Assembly (NCBI GenBank): GCA_013289065.1
Contig: JABDAP010000005.1
Location: 1 to 48,785 of the forward strand
From: Bacteroidota bacterium
GTDB lineage: Bacteria; Bacteroidota; Bacteroidia; Chitinophagales; Chitinophagaceae
Reading direction: 5' to 3'
DNA: 48,785 bases
Position 1 is the stretch's first letter; each line of letters opens with the position of its first letter. A program made the translations under genes and the position numbers. The notes under the pieces are model-generated. The model was not told where the DNA came from and did no database searches. It was given only the letters and a program-made list of their open reading frames with translations. This document shows positions 16,470 to 24,946 of the stretch, piece by piece.

Positions 16470-17594
16470 ATGCAATTAGCCGGCCTCTACGAAAAAGCTT
16501 TACGGTTCGAGTTCCTCGATATAGCAGAAGGGATGTTTTTATTTGAACATGCGCCGCTAACAGAATTGATGTTTGTGGCCGATGAGATGCGCAAAAAACA
16601 AGTGCCGTATAATAAAGTTACCTGGCAGATAGACCGCAATGTAAATACCACGAATGTTTGTGTGGCCAATTGTAAGTTCTGTAATTTTTACAGGATCCCC
16701 GGGCATGCAGATGCTTATATTACTGACATGCCGACCTACCGGAAAAAGATCGAAGAAACTTTTAAGTATGGCGGCGATCAATTGTTATTGCAGGGCGGCC
16801 ATCACCCGGAACTGGGGCTGGATTTTTATACCAAAACTTTCCGCGCCATCAAGCAGGAATATCCGCATATCAAACTTCATTCACTCGGTCCGCCCGAAGT
16901 GGCGCATATCTGTAAGCTGGAAAAGATGAGCCACCACGATGTGCTGAAAGCCTTGCAGGAAGCGGGCCTTGACTCATTGCCCGGAGCCGGCGCAGAAATA
17001 TTGGTAGACCGTGTAAGAAGATTGATCTCAAAAGGAAAATGTGGTGCAGATGAGTGGCTCGACATTATGCATGAGGCGCATAAATTAAATATTACCACCA
17101 GTGCAACCATGATGTTTGGCCATGTAGAAACATTGGAAGAGCGTTTTATACATCTAACAAGGATTCGGGAAGTACAAAGCCGTAAACCGGAAAATGCAAA
17201 GGGCTTTCTTGCCTTTATTCCATGGACCTTTCAGGATGTTGATACCTTGCTTACACGTATAAGAGGCGTACATAATTTAACCACGCCTGATGAATATATC
17301 CGGATGATCGCTATCAGCCGCATTATGTTACCGAATATAAAAAATATACAGGCCAGCTGGTTAACGGTAGGCAAGGCAACGGCACAGATCTGTTTACATG
17401 CCGGCGCCAATGATTTTGGAAGTATCATGATAGAAGAGAATGTGGTAAGTGCAGCCGGTGCGCCGCATCGCTTTACATACAAAACAATACAGGAAGCCAT
17501 TCGCGAAGCCGGTTTTGAACCACAGCTCAGGAACCAGCAATACGAGTTCAGGGCTATGCCGGAAAGTATACAGGAGCAGGTGATCGATTATTGA
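16470..17594 (+). CDS. mqnC: Cyclic dehypoxanthinyl futalosine synthase MqnC
   Basis: A 374-residue radical SAM enzyme of the futalosine menaquinone route; it closes the ring of dehypoxanthine futalosine. The 4Fe-4S motif is CVANCKFC (Cys64, Cys68, Cys71). LQGGHHPELGLDFY and AGLDSLPGAGAEILVDRVR are closer to MqnC than to the paralogue MqnE. Length is normal. ATG 16470 is used. No other mqn gene is nearby, so the pathway is scattered. It implies menaquinone made through futalosine, as in many Chitinophagaceae. Confidence 0.93.
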   Translation: MQLAGLYEKALRFEFLDIAEGMFLFEHAPLTELMFVADEMRKKQVPYNKVTWQIDRNVNTTNVCVANCKFCNFYRIPGHADAYITDMPTYRKKIEETFKYGGDQLLLQGGHHPELGLDFYTKTFRAIKQEYPHIKLHSLGPPEVAHICKLEKMSHHDVLKALQEAGLDSLPGAGAEILVDRVRRLISKGKCGADEWLDIMHEAHKLNITTSATMMFGHVETLEERFIHLTRIREVQSRKPENAKGFLAFIPWTFQDVDTLLTRIRGVHNLTTPDEYIRMIAISRIMLPNIKNIQASWLTVGKATAQICLHAGANDFGSIMIEENVVSAAGAPHRFTYKTIQEAIREAGFEPQLRNQQYEFRAMPESIQEQVIDY

Positions 17595-17655
17595 GCTGTA
17601 AGCTATGAGCTTTCAATAAAATTACTACATTCGTATACAATTTTAATTTAACCAT

Positions 17656-17868
17656 ATGAGGCCGAAACCTACCTTACTGTTTGTACTGGCCATCGGATCG
17701 ATCGGTTTAATGGCCTTCCTGTTTAATCAAACAACTATCGTCCCAAAGATCGAATGCGGTAAAAAATGCGGTTGCAAAGAACAATTGCCTGTAACCGATT
17801 CAAGCGGCGGCGGTGCTGAAATGTTCAGCGGCTCCCTGAACCACCTGATCGTATCAACCATAAGATAA
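17656..17868 (+). CDS. Small membrane-anchored Cys-rich protein
   Basis: A 70-residue protein with one N-terminal membrane segment (LLFVLAIGSIGLMAFLF) and a short exported part with CGKKCGCKEQ (CxxxCxC), then SSGGGAEMFSGSLNHLIVS. The family is not recognised. Its own promoter may be TACATTCG (17626-17633, one mismatch) and a clear terminator follows at 17876-17902, which supports an independent expressed gene. Confidence 0.65.
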   Translation: MRPKPTLLFVLAIGSIGLMAFLFNQTTIVPKIECGKKCGCKEQLPVTDSSGGGAEMFSGSLNHLIVSTIR

Positions 17869-17875
17869 ACCCCGG

Positions 17876-17902
17876 TCCTGCAAATAATGCAGGATTTTTT
17901 TT
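17876..17902 (+). terminator. Rho-independent terminator
   Basis: TCCTGCA (17876-17882) pairs with TGCAGGA (17888-17894) across a five-base loop, followed by eight T. It ends the small gene at 17656-17868. Confidence 0.88.
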
Positions 17903-17978
17903 CTTTGTATTGTAACATAATACCGCCTGTTACGTATCACTTCTATACAACGCAAGAATTTAGTTATCCCTGCTGTTT

Positions 17979-18464
17979 ATGACTGAGAAAGAATACAATC
18001 AATGTGTGAACGACTACGCCGATAATGTGTACCGCTTTATCGTGAAGAACCTTCGCCATGAAGAAGATGCAAGGGATATTGTACAGACCGCTTTTGAAAA
18101 ATTATGGCGCAACCGGGAAGCTGTGGAAGATGGCAAGTCGAAATCGTATCTTTTTACTGTTGCCTATAACCAGATGATCGATCATATCCGTAAGAACAAA
18201 CGCATACAGCTAAAGGACGAGTTTACAGAGGACGGAAGAACCCAGCACCAGACAAACAGCAACCTGAAAAAAGCATTAATGGAAGCGTTGAACCGCTTGA
18301 ATGAAACACAAAAAAGCCTGGTGATGCTGAAAGATTATGAAGGATACAGTTACGAAGAGATCGGTGAAATCATGGGATTGAATGAGAGCCAGGTAAAAGT
18401 TTACCTCCACAGAGCGCGTTTAACCCTGCGGAATTATTTAGTGAGCCCTGAAAATGTGCGATAA
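17979..18464 (+). CDS. ECF-type RNA polymerase sigma factor
   Basis: A 161-residue sigma-70 region 2 + region 4 protein. Region 2 is seen in YADNVYRFIVKNLRHEEDARDIVQTAFEKLW and SYLFTVAYNQMIDHIR; region 4 in LVMLKDYEGYSYEEIGEIMGLNESQVKVYLHRAR. It is the first gene of a sigma / anti-sigma / outer-membrane protein operon (33 bases, then 17 bases apart). ECF factors answer envelope or extracytoplasmic signals; the regulon is unknown. No TAnnTTTG box precedes it, which would fit self-activation from a different promoter. Confidence 0.93.
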   Translation: MTEKEYNQCVNDYADNVYRFIVKNLRHEEDARDIVQTAFEKLWRNREAVEDGKSKSYLFTVAYNQMIDHIRKNKRIQLKDEFTEDGRTQHQTNSNLKKALMEALNRLNETQKSLVMLKDYEGYSYEEIGEIMGLNESQVKVYLHRARLTLRNYLVSPENVR

Positions 18465-18497
18465 AAAATGAATCAAAAAAATCATATTTAATCATCA

Positions 18498-19634
18498 GTG
18501 AAGCCTGCGATCGATCAATATAATTACGAGGAATTTTTCCTGCTTTATGTAGACGGGGAACTATCTGCAGCAGACAAGCTCGCCGTTGAGCAGTTTATAC
18601 AGGCAAATCCCGGCCTCGCTGTTGAGCTGGAAATGTTGCAACAGGTGCAGCTTACAGATGAATCGATGATATTTGATAACAAGCAAAGTTTATATCGCAA
18701 CGAAGCAGCAGAGATCACACTTAATAATTACGGGGAGCAATTCCTGTTATATGTAGATAACGAACTGGATGCAGCTGCAAAACAGCAAACAGAAACATTT
18801 GTTTTGCAACATCCTTCTTTACAGGAAGCGTTTACACTGTTGAAACAAACCAGGCTGGAACCGGAAACAGTTTTATTTCCAAGCAAACAATTACTCTACA
18901 GGAAAGAAGAAAAAGAAAGGCGCATATTTTATGTAAGCTGGCAACGTGTGGCCGTTGCTGCAGCATTGGCCGGTTTAGTTTTTTTGGTATGGATCTTATT
19001 ACCTGTTCAGCATTCTGACAAACAGATCATTGCCAAACAGCAAAAGCCTTTTGCACCATCAACCCAACCATCAACCCCAAAAAATACGGATGCAGGTTTG
19101 CCGCTTGTTGATAACAATACATCATCAACAAATAAACAAACCTCTCTTAGTAACATTACCGGCAGCAATACCGTTACACCTACTACAACAACTGATAAAA
19201 ATATAACTGTTGAATTGCCGGTTAATAATGCCAATACAGTTGTAGCAAATACTAATGATCTGTCAAACAGGCCCGTTGAAACAACAAGAGCAAACATTAT
19301 TACCGGTTCGCATACCAATGTTGAAACCAATATGGCATCAACACAAAAATTACCGGCGGCACATACTGCTATCGAAAACAGCGATATGGTAAAAGCCGTT
19401 AACGTTGGTGACAACAATACAACTGTAACCGGTATACAGCCTGCAGTATACAAAGAACTTGACACAGACGAAGAAGATGAAAAGAAAAGTTTATTACTCG
19501 GTTCATTGGAAATCAATAAAGACAAGCTTCGCGGATTTTTCAGAAAAGCGGGTAGCATTTTCCGAAGCAAAGCAAAAGTAGATGATGACAAAACAGACAG
19601 CCGCCCATCTACCAGCGCCCGTTCATTAAAATAA
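18498..19634 (+). CDS. Putative anti-sigma factor with duplicated N-terminal domain
   Basis: A 378-residue protein starting at GTG 18498. Residues about 8-40 and 77-110 are copies of a short helical domain (YNYEEFFLLYVDGELSAADK and NNYGEQFLLYVDNELDAAAK), which resembles the anti-sigma zinc-finger fold but has no Cys/His ligands. One membrane segment (about 151-168) is followed by a long Thr/Asn-rich periplasmic part ending in a basic tail. The position after an ECF sigma gene supports an anti-sigma role. The outer-membrane protein next in line may be its signal partner (inference). Confidence 0.75.
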   Translation: MKPAIDQYNYEEFFLLYVDGELSAADKLAVEQFIQANPGLAVELEMLQQVQLTDESMIFDNKQSLYRNEAAEITLNNYGEQFLLYVDNELDAAAKQQTETFVLQHPSLQEAFTLLKQTRLEPETVLFPSKQLLYRKEEKERRIFYVSWQRVAVAAALAGLVFLVWILLPVQHSDKQIIAKQQKPFAPSTQPSTPKNTDAGLPLVDNNTSSTNKQTSLSNITGSNTVTPTTTTDKNITVELPVNNANTVVANTNDLSNRPVETTRANIITGSHTNVETNMASTQKLPAAHTAIENSDMVKAVNVGDNNTTVTGIQPAVYKELDTDEEDEKKSLLLGSLEINKDKLRGFFRKAGSIFRSKAKVDDDKTDSRPSTSARSLK

Positions 19635-19651
19635 AAAGAAAACCGAAATAT

Positions 19652-20545
19652 ATGAAACGCTTACTATGTGCAGCAGCCTGCTTATTGGTTGCAGGAATTG
19701 GTTTTGCCCAAACAGACAGTACTGCAAAAAATACGGATACCGTTAAAGTGGGCAATTTTATTATCATCAAAAAAAGCAAAGGCAACGATGGGCCTGAAAA
19801 TAAAAAAGGTGTATTGATCTCAGACGATACCAAAAGAGATGCGGACAGTTACCGGTATCGCATTGTGCGCCGCCCCAGAAGCAGGCACAACATAAGCACC
19901 AACTGGTGGATCATGGATCTTGGCTTTGCCAATGTTCGCGATAACACTGATTATGCTGCTGCGCAGGCAGGCGGCTACTTTAAAACACTTCGTGCTGCTG
20001 ATGGGCCTGTTACAAAAGACAGTTATAAATTAAACACGGGCAAATCAAGCAATGTGAACATCTGGCTGTTCATGCAGAAATTAAATATCATCAGCCATGT
20101 AGTGAATTTAAAATACGGTTTGGGTTTAGAGATGTATAATTTCCGTTACGATACACGTATCAGTTTTCGCAATAACCCTCAAACGATCGTATTCAACGAT
20201 TCGATCGGTTTTACAAAAAACAAATTGTATGTTGAATATTTAACCGTACCGGTAATGCTGAATTTTAATACAACACCGCATACCCGTAACGGTTTTAGTT
20301 TCAGTGCCGGTATGAGTGCCGGATATTTAACCAACAGCCGCAACAAGCAGATCAGCGGCGATAGGGGCAAACAAAAATATAAGGGCGATTTTAATTTCGA
20401 ACCTTGGCGTATTGCGGCAATCGGTGAATTGGGCCTCGGCCCGGTCAGGTTATACGGAAGCTATAGCATCAACCGGTTACAGCAAGCTGTTACACGTGTT
20501 GAACAATATCCATATACTGTTGGGTTACGTTTCAGTAATTGGTAA
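19652..20545 (+). CDS. Outer membrane beta-barrel protein (PorT-like)
   Basis: A 297-residue protein with a signal peptide ending near AGIGFAQ. The body has amphipathic strands typical of small porin-like barrels (NIWLFMQKLNIISHVVNLKYGLGLEMYNF, split into alternating residues) and ends in an aromatic (GLRFSNW), as outer-membrane barrels do. The sequence WWIMDLGFANVRDNTDY and SAGMSAGYLTNSRNK match the outer-membrane PorT-like group. It is in the ECF sigma / anti-sigma operon. A strong terminator follows at 20577-20606. Confidence 0.8.
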   Translation: MKRLLCAAACLLVAGIGFAQTDSTAKNTDTVKVGNFIIIKKSKGNDGPENKKGVLISDDTKRDADSYRYRIVRRPRSRHNISTNWWIMDLGFANVRDNTDYAAAQAGGYFKTLRAADGPVTKDSYKLNTGKSSNVNIWLFMQKLNIISHVVNLKYGLGLEMYNFRYDTRISFRNNPQTIVFNDSIGFTKNKLYVEYLTVPVMLNFNTTPHTRNGFSFSAGMSAGYLTNSRNKQISGDRGKQKYKGDFNFEPWRIAAIGELGLGPVRLYGSYSINRLQQAVTRVEQYPYTVGLRFSNW

Positions 20546-20576
20546 GAATGATTTTTATTTCTCATGTCAGTTTATA

Positions 20577-20606
20577 AACACCTTTTTTCTAAAAGGTGTT
20601 TTTTTT
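20577..20606 (+). terminator. Rho-independent terminator
   Basis: AACACCTTTT (20577-20586) pairs with AAAAGGTGTT (20591-20600), loop TTCT, followed by a T-run to 20606. It ends the sigma/anti-sigma/barrel operon. Confidence 0.92.
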
Positions 20607-20627
20607 CGTCACTGCGAGGCAGTGACG
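20607..20627. repeat. Palindrome CGTCACTGC/GCAGTGACG
   Basis: A perfect 9-bp stem with a GAG loop, directly behind the terminator. The CACTGCGAGG words resemble a repetitive-extragenic-palindrome type unit; a related ACTGCAAGGAACGAAGCAG is at 36728-36746. Confidence 0.75.
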
Positions 20628-20787
20628 TTTAACAAAATCTAGTTTAAAAATTAAGCGCCCTTTAATTTATTAAATTAAACCTTTCGTTTTTTGCAGATAA
20701 CGCTGCATCAGTTAACTTAATTTTTGGTGAATTAACCCTTACACAACATTTCTAAATGATAGTTTGCTCCCAAAACAAAATCACGCC

Positions 20788-21330
20788 ATGAAAACGCCTT
20801 TGTATCTGTCGTTGCTTGGGATAGCAGCAGTGACAACTACTTCCTTTAAAAAAGCCGTATCCACCAATTACCGTACTGCAACAAAGAACACGTATTGGGT
20901 TAAAATTGAAAAAAGTAAATACGAATTACAGATCTACGATTCAAGCGGTGAATGGCTCATCACATATCCTGTTGTTTTTGGTAACAAGGATCTGGGTGAT
21001 AAAATGATCCAGGGCGACAGAAAAACACCCGAAGGCACATTTCATATTACCTGTAAAAGGAAGCATGAAAAATGGAGCGCGTTTATGGCCATCGATTATC
21101 CCACACAGGAGAGCTATCAGAAATTCAATGAACGGAAAGCAAACGGCTTAATACCTGCCGATGCAAAGATCGGCGGTGATATCGGTATTCACGGAACATG
21201 GCCCCATGAGGATTATGCGATCGATCAATACCAGAACTGGACAGAAGGTTGTATCAGTACAAAGAATGCCTACATCCAGGAAATATTCAACCTGTTACCT
21301 GTTGGAACAAGGGTTGATATAAAACGTTGA
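20788..21330 (+). CDS. L,D-transpeptidase (YkuD domain)
   Basis: A 180-residue protein from ATG 20788, with a hydrophobic N-terminal signal (LYLSLLGIAAVTTTSF). The YkuD catalytic signature is present: DIGIHGTWPHEDY (His) and NWTEGCISTKN (catalytic Cys, followed by the usual Ser/Thr pattern). Such enzymes form 3-3 peptidoglycan cross-links or attach proteins to the wall, acting in the periplasm. It stands alone and is convergent with serS. Confidence 0.9.
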   Translation: MKTPLYLSLLGIAAVTTTSFKKAVSTNYRTATKNTYWVKIEKSKYELQIYDSSGEWLITYPVVFGNKDLGDKMIQGDRKTPEGTFHITCKRKHEKWSAFMAIDYPTQESYQKFNERKANGLIPADAKIGGDIGIHGTWPHEDYAIDQYQNWTEGCISTKNAYIQEIFNLLPVGTRVDIKR

Positions 21331-21380
21331 GTTTTAAATTATGAATGCTGAATAAGAAAAATCCATTCATAATTCAAGAC
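21331..21380. terminator. Bidirectional hairpin between ldt and serS
   Basis: AATTATGAATG (21337-21347) and CATTCATAATT (21364-21374) form an 11-bp stem with a 16-base loop at the convergent gene ends; flanks GTTTTAA and TTCAAGAC extend the imperfect pairing. No strong T-run on either strand, so it is a weak or Rho-dependent stop. Confidence 0.6.
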
Positions 21381-21382
21381 TA

Positions 21383-22651
21383 TCAGATAGTGCCTGCTCC
21401 GAAATAACGATGCAGTACTTCCGGCAATACAATGCCTTCTGCTGTTTGATTGTTTTCAAGTAAACACGCAACAATTCTTGGCAACGCCAGTGAGCTCCCG
21501 TTCAATGAATGTGCAAACTGCATTTTGCCATCGGCATCTTTGTAACGGCATTTCATACGATGTGTCTGAAAATTTTCAAAATTACTTACGCTGCTTACTT
21601 CCAGCCATCTTTCCTGCGCGGCGCTGAATACTTCAAAGTCATAAGTAACAGCGCTGGCAAAACCCATATCGCCGCCACACAAAAGCAAAATGCGGTAAGG
21701 CAACTGTAATGCCTGCAGTAATTTTTCAACATGCAGAACCATTTCGTCTAATACCTCATAACTTTTTTCGGGTTCTGTTATTTGTATGATCTCTACTTTT
21801 TCAAACTGGTGCACACGGTTCAACCCGCGAACGTCTTTTCCAAAACTTCCCGCCTCTCTTCTGAAACAGGGAGAATATGCTGTCATTTTTATTGGCAGTT
21901 CTTCCATCTTCAGAATCGTATCACGGTAAATATTTGTTACGGGCACTTCTGCAGTTGGTATCAGGTAAAAATTATCTGCTGTTGCGTGATACATCTGCCC
22001 TTCTTTATCGGGCAGTTGCCCGGTGGCAAAAGCGCTGGCTTCATTCACCATAAAAGGCGGAAGGTATTCTGTATAACCTGCAGCAGTATTATAATCTAAA
22101 AAATATTGTACAAGCGCTCTTTGCAGCCTGGCGCCCTTGCCTTTGTATAAAGGAAAACCGCTGCCGGTAATTTTAGCGCCGGTTTCAAAATCAACCAGGC
22201 CGTATTGTTTGATAAGATCCCAGTGTGGCACAGAACCCTGTGCCAGTACAGGTTTCACGCCACCTTCTCTCACCACAACATTTTCTTCGGGTGTTCTTCC
22301 TTCGGGCACCAGTGTTGATGGAAGGTTGGGCAATATCACCAGCGTATCAAGCAATTGTTTTTCAACAACTGTCATTTTTTCTTTTAGTGGTTCAAGCGCC
22401 GCTTTCCAGTTGGCCACATCCGTTTTGATCAATTCGGCTTCTTCTTTTTTTCCCTGCGCCATCAGTTTGCCGATCTCTTTCGATGCAGCGTTTACTTTGG
22501 CCTGTGTTCCATCAAATTCTGCCTGCAATCTTTTTCTTTCATCATCCAATGCAATGATCTCATCAACTAACCCGGGTTGATCAAAATGTTTAACGGCCAG
22601 TCTTTTTTTTGTGTCCGCTGTATTGTTTCGCAATACACTCACTTGTAACAT
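21383..22651 (-). CDS. serS: Serine--tRNA ligase
   Basis: A 422-residue class II aminoacyl-tRNA synthetase. Its N-terminal coiled coil (about 25-105) binds the long tRNA-Ser variable arm. Motif 2 is SPCFRREAGSFGKDVRG; motif 3 is LNGSSLALPRIVACLLENNQ. Length is normal. Promoter TATCTTTG at 22669-22676, 17 bases before the ATG. A single essential cytoplasmic enzyme, no operon. Confidence 0.98.
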   Translation of the reverse strand: MLQVSVLRNNTADTKKRLAVKHFDQPGLVDEIIALDDERKRLQAEFDGTQAKVNAASKEIGKLMAQGKKEEAELIKTDVANWKAALEPLKEKMTVVEKQLLDTLVILPNLPSTLVPEGRTPEENVVVREGGVKPVLAQGSVPHWDLIKQYGLVDFETGAKITGSGFPLYKGKGARLQRALVQYFLDYNTAAGYTEYLPPFMVNEASAFATGQLPDKEGQMYHATADNFYLIPTAEVPVTNIYRDTILKMEELPIKMTAYSPCFRREAGSFGKDVRGLNRVHQFEKVEIIQITEPEKSYEVLDEMVLHVEKLLQALQLPYRILLLCGGDMGFASAVTYDFEVFSAAQERWLEVSSVSNFENFQTHRMKCRYKDADGKMQFAHSLNGSSLALPRIVACLLENNQTAEGIVLPEVLHRYFGAGTI

Positions 22652-22668
22652 ATCAGTTCAATTTGCGG

Positions 22669-22676
22669 CAAAGATA
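22669..22676 (-). promoter_or_regulatory. -7 box TATCTTTG, serS
   Basis: Perfect TAnnTTTG on the minus strand, 17 bases before the serS ATG; divergent from the plus-strand box at 22713-22720. Confidence 0.7.
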
Positions 22677-22712
22677 ACTTTTGCGGGGTGATGATAGCAT
22701 GCTTCCACGGTT

Positions 22713-22720
22713 TACCTTTG
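22713..22720 (+). promoter_or_regulatory. -7 box TACCTTTG
   Basis: Perfect TAnnTTTG, 7 bases before the ATG of the small gene at 22728; near-leaderless. Confidence 0.65.
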
Positions 22721-22727
22721 CAGGATT

Positions 22728-23072
22728 ATGTTTATTTCAGACGATTTACAGCAAAGATGGTGGGCGCTTGAAGCAAAACTGGCGGAAAGGTTTGGCAAAA
22801 AACCGGATCTCGAAGCCGTTCTTTTTCTCATTGGTATGCAGGAAACGGGGTTTATGGCAGAAAAGATCTCAAAAGAACAAAAGCAGGATCTGATGCATGT
22901 GGCGGTATGCAAAGTGCTTAGCCAAAGCGGCTATTATGCGCTGGAAGGAAATGATGAAGAAGGCTGGCCGCATTATAAACAGGTAAAAGAATTGCCTGTG
23001 ATGATATCGATGGAACAGGAGAATTTTATCAAAGACCATGTGTTGTTGTATTTTGAACAGGCTGGGTTCTGA
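22728..23072 (+). CDS. Conserved small soluble protein, unknown function
   Basis: A 114-residue acidic protein (MFISDDLQQRWWALEAKLAERFGKKPD...), mainly helical, with no signal or membrane segment. It includes EAVLFLIGMQETGF and KEQKQDLMHVAVCKVLSQSGYY. The pattern is familiar from Bacteroidota hypothetical proteins but I know no function. The promoter at 22713 and the position opposite serS support it being expressed. gcvH follows 110 bases later, after a palindrome at 23074-23098. Confidence 0.75.
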   Translation: MFISDDLQQRWWALEAKLAERFGKKPDLEAVLFLIGMQETGFMAEKISKEQKQDLMHVAVCKVLSQSGYYALEGNDEEGWPHYKQVKELPVMISMEQENFIKDHVLLYFEQAGF

Positions 23073-23073
23073 C

Positions 23074-23098
23074 AATAGTCCATAGACCATGGACTATT
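23074..23098. repeat. Palindrome AATAGTCCAT/ATGGACTATT
   Basis: AATAGTCCAT (23074-23083) mirrors ATGGACTATT (23089-23098) with a five-base loop; further GACTATTAACTATTAAC words follow to 23115. It lies between two plus-strand genes and probably ends the first. Confidence 0.8.
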
Positions 23099-23182
23099 GA
23101 CTATTAACTATTAACTTATAATTAAGTTCATCCGTTACTTCAATCATTTTTTATCTAATATTTGCATACTAAACCACACACT

Positions 23183-23560
23183 ATGAATTTTCCGGCAGAT
23201 GTTAAGTACACCAAGGACCACGAATGGATACGCCTCAACGGCAATGTGGCAACCATTGGCATCACAGATTTTGCACAGCATGAGCTGGGCGATATTGTAT
23301 ATGTAGACATTAACACCACAGGCAAAACGCTTGCTGCCGAAGAGATCTTTGGTACTGTAGAAGCTGTAAAAACTGTAAGCGATCTTTTTCTTCCCGTTGC
23401 CGGTACCGTTACTGAAGTTAATGCAATGCTGGAAAAACAGCCTGAGCTGGTAAATACAGACCCATACGGCGATGGCTGGATGATCAAAATGACAGTTACT
23501 GATACGGCGGCGGTTGAGGCTTTGCTTAGCAAAGACGCCTATGCTGCGTTGGTTGGATAA
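23183..23560 (+). CDS. gcvH: Glycine cleavage system H protein
   Basis: A 125-residue lipoyl carrier ([18 protein letters not shown]). The lipoyl lysine is in [14 protein letters not shown], and [12 protein letters not shown] is the usual C-terminal signature. It shuttles the aminomethyl group between the P protein and GcvT. ATG 23183 is chosen over an in-frame TTG at 23162 that lies in the -7-like region TAATATTTG. gcvT is 15 kb away; the P protein gene is not in the window. Confidence 0.96.
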   Translation: MNFPADVKYTKDHEWIRLNGNVATIGITDFAQHELGDIVYVDINTTGKTLAAEEIFGTVEAVKTVSDLFLPVAGTVTEVNAMLEKQPELVNTDPYGDGWMIKMTVTDTAAVEALLSKDAYAALVG

Positions 23561-23619
23561 AACTATCGGCAACAGATCATCGTATATCATACTATCAACC
23601 CTGAATCCACAACTAGCTT

Positions 23620-24162
23620 TTGGAAGTAGTTAAAAAATACAGTGAACCTGAACTGGTCCAGTTGTTAAGGCAACGGAGCAGCCATGTATTCAGTTACCTG
23701 TATGATAATTATTCCGGCGCACTTCACTCTGTTATCCTCAACATAGTAAACGAAGAAGAACTGGCCAATGATGTGTTGCAGGAAGTGTTTGTAAAGATCT
23801 GGAGACAGATAGAAAGTTACGACAGCAGTAAAGGCCGCCTGTTTACATGGATGCTGAACATCGCAAGAAATGCATCCATTGATACTGTAAGAAGCAAGGG
23901 CTACCAGAACAGCCGTCAAAACCGCGAGTTGACAGAAGACGTATATACAGCGGGCGGTACCAGTGAAATGAGAACCGACCAGATCGGTTTAAAAAAACTG
24001 GTTTACAGCCTCAGGGAAGAATATAAAGTGCTGGTTGAATTATCTTATTTTCAGGGATACACGCAGGATGAAATAGCTAAGATGCTGAACATTCCTTTGG
24101 GTACCGTAAAAACAAGGTTACGAACTGCACTGATCCAATTAAGAGAAATCATTAAACCGTAA
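23620..24162 (+). CDS. ECF-type sigma factor (SigK-like)
   Basis: A 180-residue sigma factor. Region 2 is VFSYLYDNYSGALHSVIL and NDVLQEVFVKIWRQIESYD; the GRLFTWMLNIARNASIDTVR segment is region 2.4-like. Region 4 is LVELSYFQGYTQDEIAKMLNIPLGTVKTRLRTALIQLR. The start is TTG at 23620; no ATG or GTG is found in the N-terminal stretch. An RskA-type anti-sigma gene begins 2 bases after its stop, so the pair is translationally coupled. Confidence 0.92.
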   Translation: MEVVKKYSEPELVQLLRQRSSHVFSYLYDNYSGALHSVILNIVNEEELANDVLQEVFVKIWRQIESYDSSKGRLFTWMLNIARNASIDTVRSKGYQNSRQNRELTEDVYTAGGTSEMRTDQIGLKKLVYSLREEYKVLVELSYFQGYTQDEIAKMLNIPLGTVKTRLRTALIQLREIIKP

Positions 24163-24163
24163 A

Positions 24164-24946
24164 GTGGATATCAAATCTTACATAGAGAGTGGTGTGATTG
24201 AAAGCTATGTTTTAGGCATGGCCGATACACAGGAAGCAGCAGAACTGGAGCAGCTAAGCCGTCAGCATCCTGAGATCAGGAAAGCGATAAACGATTTTGA
24301 AGCTGCTTTGGAACAACACGCGCTTGCTGCTGCCGTTACGCCCCCTTTTCAGATAAAAGAACAATTACTGATCACACTGGCCGATGAATTTATAAAAGAA
24401 GAAGAATCCAGACCAGTTGCTTTTGGATGGTTCCGTTATATGGCAGCTGCATCGGTTATTCTGCTCGTAGTAAGCGCTGCGCTGAATGTGTATTTTTATA
24501 CACAATTTCGTTCCACATCTAATGCTTACCAGGCTCTGTTAGTGGAAAAAAATACACTGTTTGCAGATAACCAAAACATACAAACAAAAGCGCTCGAACT
24601 GTACAGCAATATGCAGATGATGAGCGACCCTGCTATTCAAAAAATATCTCTTTCAGCAACTAAAGCAGGGGAAAATAATTTGGCCACTATATTCTGGGAC
24701 AGCAAATCGAAAGATGTTTATCTCATGCTGAATAAATTACCGCAAGCCGCTCCAGATAAACAATATCAACTCTGGGCCATCGTAGACGGCAAACCTGTAG
24801 ACGCGGGAATGATCGATGCTTGTGCCGGGCTTTGCAAGATGAAAAACATTCCAAGTGCTTCTATGTTTGCCATTACCCTTGAGAAAAAAGGAGGTGCCGC
24901 CTCCCCAACAATGGATCAGATGTGTGTGGCTGGCAAAGTTGGTTAA
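24164..24946 (+). CDS. RskA-type anti-sigma factor
   Basis: A 260-residue protein starting at GTG. It has a cytoplasmic N-terminal anti-sigma domain (SYVLGMADTQEAAELEQLS, residues about 15-40), one membrane segment (about 90-110) and a periplasmic RskA domain with YLMLNKLPQAAPDKQYQLWAIVDG and AGMIDA. Such proteins hold SigK-like factors until regulated proteolysis frees them. Located 2 bases after the sigma gene. Its 3' end overlaps the next ORF's likely start by 25 bases. Confidence 0.9.
   Translation: MDIKSYIESGVIESYVLGMADTQEAAELEQLSRQHPEIRKAINDFEAALEQHALAAAVTPPFQIKEQLLITLADEFIKEEESRPVAFGWFRYMAAASVILLVVSAALNVYFYTQFRSTSNAYQALLVEKNTLFADNQNIQTKALELYSNMQMMSDPAIQKISLSATKAGENNLATIFWDSKSKDVYLMLNKLPQAAPDKQYQLWAIVDGKPVDAGMIDACAGLCKMKNIPSASMFAITLEKKGGAASPTMDQMCVAGKVG

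Noticed and set aside
19007..19591. 194-residue minus-strand ORF, hydrophobic
   Set aside because: Antisense of the Thr/Asn-rich part of the anti-sigma gene; low-complexity coding produces a false membrane-like ORF.
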